From: a virus
Strand: one strand, 5' to 3'
IMG/VR virus record: IMGVR_UViG_3300039307_000389
Coordinates: 1-59,809 of that record
DNA: 59,809 nucleotides
The number at the start of each line of letters is the position of its first letter. Within the stretch, counting starts at the first letter, position 1. The notes beneath the pieces are model-generated. The model worked only from the letters and a program-made list of their open reading frames with translations. It did not search any database and was not told where the DNA came from. Position numbers and translations under genes: made by a program. This document shows positions 57,494 to 59,809 of the stretch, one piece after another.

Positions 57494-57587
57494 CGTCTTG
57501 ACCTCAATTGCGGAGCCGGGTTCGCCGGCCCCGCGATGTGTGTGTGTCGTTTTCAGCGGGCTTTCACCGTCAACCACCGGAGGCTCG

Positions 57588-57653
57588 CTACACCTGTCCC
57601 GGATTCTCGGCAGGCTCCCGACCTGCTTGCTGCCGGTGTTTCTCCCCGCGCAT
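57588..57653 (-). CDS. 21-codon leader-like ORF
   Basis: ATG preceded by GGGAGG five bases upstream; codes MRGEKHRQQAGREPAENPGQ and one more residue. It is in the 183-base gap between the C5 methyltransferase and the zinc-tailed gene. The gap also holds a stem GCCGG/CCGGC (about 57513-57528). A leader peptide is possible; certainty is low. Confidence 0.3.
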   Translation of the reverse strand: MRGEKHRQQAGREPAENPGQV

Positions 57654-57676
57654 AATGGCCTCCCTGTTCAGGTTTC

Positions 57677-59809
57677 TCAAGCTGCCACTCTCGCCTTCAC
57701 CCCTCCACCGAACTGCGCGCGTACCAGCGCTTCGGCCGGCGGCGGAGACACGGAGTTCCCGCACATGCGAACCTGCGCTGTCTTCGTGAGCTTCACTTCG
57801 GCGCCGGTCTGCGGATCGCGCCCGGTTTCGATGATGTATTCGTCGGGGAATCCCTGCGCGCGGAACAACTCGCGAGGGCACAGCATCCGCATCCCGATGT
57901 CTACGATTTGGTAGTCGATTCCGTGGACCGTCACGATGCCCAGGCGGTGCTTTGTTGTGAGCGTCGGGGCTGGTTCATTGAGGCGCGCGTCTTGATCGGT
58001 GCTGTAGTAGCTCAGAAGGAACGCGCGAACTTCGGCGATGTGCGTACCCCCCGCGCTCACGGTGGCCATCGGTTCATCGACCGGCTGGCCGTCCTGGCAC
58101 GTACCGCGCAACTTTACCAAAGAACTCGCCACCAAGGCAGACTTGCCACCGCCCCCGGCCGTCACAGTTCCGGCAGGTTCTTCCGCCTCGTTCCCCACCG
58201 ACTTGCCGAACTGCCGAGACACGAAAGCCGTCACGAGTGCGTTATGATCGCTCGCGGTCACCGTGGCCATCGGGTCATTGAGATCAGATCCAACCACCCC
58301 GGTATAGTGCTTCGCTAGAAACGCGGAACAAAGCCCGAATCGCGGAGCGCCCGCTATCGCGGTGTCGAGCGGCTCCTCCATCGCATGGCCGATTCCGTTC
58401 TGATTGAACCGCGTGATATGCGCTGCCACCAGCGCGTGCTTCACACTTCCGACCACCGTTCCAAGCGGCTTGTCGAGTCCCGGAACTCGCGGTTCTTGCC
58501 CGTCTCGTTCGCCGTACCCGGTCTGAATGAGCGTCGGTACCGCGAGCGCGAAGCTACCGCCCTTTGGATTCGCGGTTACCGTCCGCATCGGTTCGTCCGG
58601 CGGCTGAACGGTATCGCTCCCGTTGTAGTGCGCGATGGGTGCGATGAAGGGCGTAACAAGCGCCTTCTCGCCGCGGTGCGCTCCGGTGATCGTGCGGAAC
58701 GGTTCTTCCATCCCCTCGCTTCGATCTCCGCCCTGATGCGTGAGGCTCTGCAAGAAGGGAGTCACGAGCGCCGTATCCGCCTTCGCGGTGATCGTGTGAT
58801 AGGGATCTTCCACGGAGCGCTCGGGAGATTGGCCCATGCGCCCGCCCAGCCCGGCGAGAAGTGGTGATACCAGCGCCCTGCCTTCGTACCTGGTAGCCGT
58901 CGTGAGCGACTCGTCAATGCCGTACTCGCGCCGGCCTCCGCTGTCCCCGTGGTTGATCGAGACGATGAACGGCTCCGCCGAATCGAGCACATAGCGCTTC
59001 ACGCCGCGGCCGATGCGCCGCATGGTGGCATCCGCGAGCGGGCGGTTTACTCCGATGGCGCGAGCCTCTTCCTTCGTGAGGAAAATCGAAGGGCAGGGCA
59101 GCGACCAGTCGATGCAATCGGCGGCCGTCCGGTATGGTTCGAGAAACAGGTTCCCCTTGGGGCCGTGCGTTGCTTCCGGCCACGGGATCGTTTTCATGTC
59201 GCGCCTGGCGACGATAAACAGCCGCTTGCGGATTGTCGGCGCGCCGAACTCGCACGCGCGCATTTCGCGCCAATCGACAACGTACCCGAGGCCCTGGAGT
59301 TGCTTCACCCAGCGCTTGAACGTCTGCCCCTTGCGCTTCGGGCACGGCCTGTTGTGAACCAGCGGCCCCCACGTCTGGAACTCCTCGACGTTCTCCAGCA
59401 TGATGACGCGCGGCTTCACGATGCCCGCCCATTTCAGCGCTACCCAGGCGAGGCCCCGGATTTTCTTTTCGACGGGCTTCCCACCTTTGGCCTTCGAGAA
59501 GTGCTTGCAGTCCGGAGAGAACCAGGCGAGCCCAACCTTCCGGCCGGCGACTACCTGCGCGATATCCACTTCCCAGACGTTCTCGCAGAGGTGGAGCGTA
59601 CCCGGATGGTTGACGGCGTGCATCGCCAACGCTTCGGGATCGTGGTTGATCGCGATATCGACGGGCCGCCCCAACGCCAGCTCTATCCCGGTACTTGCCC
59701 CACCGCCGCCGGCGAAGTTGTCAACGATCAGTTCGTCGGCTTCGATGCCGGGTATCGCTGCCCTAAAGGGTGTAGGCACACCTCGGGCTTCGTGGTTTTC
59801 GGTGTTCAT
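57677..59809 (-). CDS. DNA C5-cytosine methyltransferase with tandem-repeat region
   Basis: 710 residues to the window edge. Motif I DNFAGGGGASTGIELALG (29-46), motif IV FSPDCKHFSKA (97-107, Pro-Asp-Cys in place of Pro-Cys), motif VI ENVEEF, motif VIII APTIRKRLFIVARRD, motif IX RELFRAQGFPDEY, motif X GNSVSPPPAEAL. Between VIII and IX (about 275-620) lie roughly ten repeats of 34 residues with D/E-x-P-x-x-T-x-x-A and ALVTPF ends, for example DPMATVTASDHNALVTAF. The repeat block takes the place of the target recognition domain. The ATG is the last three bases, so the true start may lie beyond. Confidence 0.9.
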   Translation of the reverse strand: MNTENHEARGVPTPFRAAIPGIEADELIVDNFAGGGGASTGIELALGRPVDIAINHDPEALAMHAVNHPGTLHLCENVWEVDIAQVVAGRKVGLAWFSPDCKHFSKAKGGKPVEKKIRGLAWVALKWAGIVKPRVIMLENVEEFQTWGPLVHNRPCPKRKGQTFKRWVKQLQGLGYVVDWREMRACEFGAPTIRKRLFIVARRDMKTIPWPEATHGPKGNLFLEPYRTAADCIDWSLPCPSIFLTKEEARAIGVNRPLADATMRRIGRGVKRYVLDSAEPFIVSINHGDSGGRREYGIDESLTTATRYEGRALVSPLLAGLGGRMGQSPERSVEDPYHTITAKADTALVTPFLQSLTHQGGDRSEGMEEPFRTITGAHRGEKALVTPFIAPIAHYNGSDTVQPPDEPMRTVTANPKGGSFALAVPTLIQTGYGERDGQEPRVPGLDKPLGTVVGSVKHALVAAHITRFNQNGIGHAMEEPLDTAIAGAPRFGLCSAFLAKHYTGVVGSDLNDPMATVTASDHNALVTAFVSRQFGKSVGNEAEEPAGTVTAGGGGKSALVASSLVKLRGTCQDGQPVDEPMATVSAGGTHIAEVRAFLLSYYSTDQDARLNEPAPTLTTKHRLGIVTVHGIDYQIVDIGMRMLCPRELFRAQGFPDEYIIETGRDPQTGAEVKLTKTAQVRMCGNSVSPPPAEALVRAQFGGGVKARVAA

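Noticed and set aside
1-59809. CRISPR arrays, insertion sequences and rRNA genes
   Set aside because: No regularly spaced palindromic repeats, transposase or rRNA sequence was seen on either strand.

Overview
The window looks like most or all of a temperate siphophage (or its prophage). It has a tyrosine integrase and excisionase, a lambda-type packaging and head set (Nu1-like and GpA-like terminase, GpB-like portal, gpW, HK97-type prohead protease, major capsid protein), and a long-tail module (tail tube, G/GT-type frameshifted chaperones, a 1216-residue tape measure, hub and tip proteins). The DNA is GC-rich. The secreted proteins, the ERF/PD-(D/E)XK pair and the general flavour of the accessory proteins suggest an acidobacterial host (Bryobacter/Solibacter-like), but this is inference from style; no host marker gene is present.

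Layout. 1-15.2 kb, minus strand, early genes: integrase, excisionase, a radical SAM protein, nucleotide-handling genes, DnaB helicase with a DUF1376-type partner, a DUF5131 protein, a phage-encoded beta sliding clamp, four genes with N-terminal signal sequences (one with an HExxH metalloprotease motif), ERF annealing protein plus PD-(D/E)XK nuclease, small membrane and zinc proteins, and at 13.8-14.2 kb an ssrA (tmRNA) gene in circularly permuted order. 15.4-16.8 kb, plus strand: a ribbon-helix-helix regulator behind a promoter with an embedded inverted repeat, a small unknown gene and a lipoprotein. 16.8-44.5 kb, minus strand, late genes read from 44.5 downwards: terminase, portal, protease, capsid, cement protein, connectors, tail tube, tail chaperones, tape measure, hub, tip, lysis (M23 peptidase plus small membrane proteins), then a metallophosphoesterase, a MazZ-like pyrophosphohydrolase and a deoxyribosyltransferase-like enzyme. 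44.57-47.4 kb, plus strand: an operon led by an apparently leaderless zinc/AT-hook protein and ending in an RFC/DnaX-like clamp loader with a C-terminal zinc finger and a DUF523 (thiouracil desulfurase-like) protein. 47.4-59.8 kb, minus strand: a ParB/PAPS-reductase fusion, nucleases, many small zinc proteins, a sigma-like factor, two DNA methyltransferases (one a C5 enzyme with about ten internal repeats), an SF2 helicase, and a 700-base gene-poor stretch rich in strong stems.

How it works together. The phage carries its own helicase, clamp and clamp loader but no DNA polymerase or primase is visible here, so it probably dresses the host replicase with phage accessory factors. Most genes are packed with 1-4 base overlaps (ATGA, GTGA, TAATG), and I used these overlaps with Shine-Dalgarno sites to choose many starts, including nine small genes of 31-59 codons that simple length cut-offs miss. 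A shared TGCAAAC/GTAAAC motif recurs in three separate control regions and may be the site of a common regulator. The most unusual items are the permuted tmRNA, the structured gene-poor region with a cloverleaf-like element, and the sulfur-chemistry pair (PP-loop fusion facing a DUF523 protein).
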